From assembly GCA_021780935.1 (NCBI GenBank), contig JAJXXT010000049.1:1-15913 (forward strand): 15,913 bases of DNA, written 5' to 3'. Source of the DNA: Pseudomonadota bacterium. Lineage in GTDB: Bacteria > Pseudomonadota > Alphaproteobacteria > Acetobacterales > Acetobacteraceae. The notes beneath the pieces are model-generated. The model had not been told where the DNA came from. It did not search any database and saw only the letters and a list, made by a program, of their open reading frames with translations. The position numbers and the translations under genes are program-made. Positions 15,059 to 15,913 of the stretch are shown in pieces (the first letter of the stretch is position 1; every line of letters begins with the position of its first letter).

Positions 15059-15240
15059 TGGCCGCCATCATCGATTTTGCCGTTTTCCGCCGGGTCGTTT
15101 TCCGCCGGACCGAGGCTGCCGTTCGCGTCGAACGGTACGCGCTGCTGCCCGAGGGCCGCTCTTCAGCGTGCCTGAGCGCCAACTGGCACCTCGACCCCGA
15201 GGGCCGGCTGGTCTGCTCCTGGCAAGCCGCCCGCCCCTGA
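15058..15240 (+). CDS. Small conserved-looking hypothetical protein (60 aa)
   Basis: A perfect AGGAGG (15047-15052) stands 5 nt before the ATG, the strongest ribosome binding site in this part of the window, and argues that this 60-residue gene is real. The protein starts with MAAIIDFAVF, has an arginine-rich part with a short repeat (VFRR twice, residues 9-17) and ends in NWHLDPEGRLVCSWQ (42-56), a compact Trp/Cys-containing block. It has no signal peptide or membrane helix and only two cysteines (38 and 53). I do not recognise a characterised family, though small proteins ending in a similar DP..GRLVC.W block are familiar to me from other alphaproteobacteria. It lies 35 bp before the Nramp-like gene and is probably co-transcribed. 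Confidence 0.65.
   Translation: MAAIIDFAVFRRVVFRRTEAAVRVERYALLPEGRSSACLSANWHLDPEGRLVCSWQAARP
15081..15108 (+). repeat. In-frame tandem duplication inside the 60-codon gene
   Basis: The 13-mer CGTTTTCCGCCGG occurs at 15081-15093 and again at 15096-15108, a 15-bp period equal to five codons. The result is VFRR-V-VFRR in the protein. It looks like a recent small duplication that keeps the frame. Confidence 0.75.
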
Positions 15241-15275
15241 TATCCAGAGCGCACATCCCACACGGGAGCAGACCC

Positions 15276-15913
15276 ATGACCGAACTCCAGGCCGTCGCTG
15301 TGCTCGACGAGGCCCATGTCGGGGATATCCACGGGGCCCTCGGCACCATTCGCCACCATGATACCGGCCCGCGCACCCATGTATGGGCGCGGCTCAAGAC
15401 GTTGCTCGCCATCATCGGCCCCGGCCTGATCGTGATGGTCGGGGATAACGATGCCGGCGGCTTCGCGACCTATGCCCAGGCCGGACAGAATTACGGCTAC
15501 ACCCTGCTGTGGACGTTGGCGTTGCTGATTCCCGTGCTCTACGTCAATCAGGAAATGGTGCTGCGTCTCGGCGCGGTTAGCGGCGTCGGGCACGCGCGGC
15601 TGATCCTGGAGCGGTTCGGCCGCTTCTGGGGCGCCTTCAGCGTCATCGACCTGTTCCTGCTCAACGCGCTCACCATCATCACCGAGTTCGTCGGCATCGA
15701 CTTGGCGCTGCGCTATCTCGGCCTGCCCGAGAAGCCGGGTGTCGCGCTCTCCGCAGCCCTCGTCACCATCGCCGTCGGCACCGGCAGTTTCCGCCGGTTC
15801 GAGCGGCTGGCGCTGACGCTGTGCGTCGGTTCGCTTGCCCTGGTGCCGCTCTACTTCTGGGTCGGCCCGCCGCTCGGGGAGGTGGCGCGGCACTTCGTCA
15901 TCCCGGGTCTGCC
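15276..15913 (+). CDS. Nramp-superfamily metal transporter, variant type (3' end outside window)
   Basis: Start of an inner-membrane secondary transporter of the Nramp/SLC11 superfamily; 212 residues are visible and the frame is still open at the window end. The ATG at 15276 has GGGAG about 9 nt upstream. After a polar N-terminus (1-40) comes helix 1, LLAIIGPGLIVMVGDNDAGG (43-62), then FATYAQAGQNYGYTLLW (63-79), VNQEMVLRLGAVSGVGHARLI (90-110) and the LFLLNALTIITEFVGIDLAL helix (126-145). In Mn/Fe Nramp proteins helix 1 holds DPGN, whose Asp and Asn bind the metal; here the aligned residues are Asp59-Ala60-Gly61-Gly62. The Asp is kept and the Asn lost, so the substrate may not be Mn2+ or Fe2+ and naming it mntH would be premature. 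The helix 6 motif lies beyond the window. Confidence 0.88.
   Translation, partial: MTELQAVAVLDEAHVGDIHGALGTIRHHDTGPRTHVWARLKTLLAIIGPGLIVMVGDNDAGGFATYAQAGQNYGYTLLWTLALLIPVLYVNQEMVLRLGAVSGVGHARLILERFGRFWGAFSVIDLFLLNALTIITEFVGIDLALRYLGLPEKPGVALSAALVTIAVGTGSFRRFERLALTLCVGSLALVPLYFWVGPPLGEVARHFVIPGL

Noticed and set aside
15276..15913. Naming the Nramp-like gene mntH
   Set aside because: The DPGN metal motif is changed and the second motif lies outside the window, so manganese specificity is not supported.

Overview
This is a GC-rich chromosomal window with tightly packed, overlapping genes. It suggests an alphaproteobacterium, possibly an acetic-acid-type Rhodospirillales (Acetobacteraceae-like). 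That placement is inferred from base composition, the urt-ure gene order and the DUF2244/nth neighbourhood; no marker gene settles it. I see no rRNA, tRNA, CRISPR array, insertion sequence or phage gene.

Left part (1-8443, + strand): one long urea operon, urtB(partial)-urtC-urtD-urtE-ureD-ureA-ureB-ureC-ureE-ureF-ureG. The Urt proteins form a branched-chain-amino-acid-type ABC importer for urea (two permeases, two ATPases; urtA would lie upstream, outside the window). UreABC is the nickel urease and UreDEFG load its nickel centre. Most junctions overlap (ATGA or TGATG) or are separated by only a few bases, and urtE overlaps ureD by 26 nt, so uptake, hydrolysis and metal-centre assembly look like one translationally coupled unit. 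It ends at a perfect 11-bp inverted repeat shared with the convergent genes to the right.

Middle part (8493-13196): on the minus strand, a DUF35 zinc-ribbon/OB-fold protein and a thiolase-superfamily protein that lacks the thiolase cysteine nucleophile, so the pair is more likely an aldolase-type or other acyl-CoA complex than a true thiolase. Next come a DUF2244 membrane protein (-) and the divergent nth (endonuclease III, +). The 3' end of nth overlaps by 26 bp the end of a minus-strand sodium:solute symporter (MctP-like monocarboxylate permease), which is coupled to its small DUF3311 partner.

Right part (13327-15913, + strand): the least conventional stretch. A secreted, heavy-metal-associated-like (HMA) small protein whose CxxC metal site reads YPFS is followed without a gap by an outer-membrane beta-barrel protein. 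A 378-bp non-coding region comes next, with several hairpins, including an 11-bp pairing that would hide the ribosome binding site of the following 60-codon gene. Last is the start of an Nramp-superfamily transporter whose metal-binding DPGN motif reads DAGG; it runs off the window. Together these could be an envelope and metal-handling locus with post-transcriptional control, but the joint function is inference.
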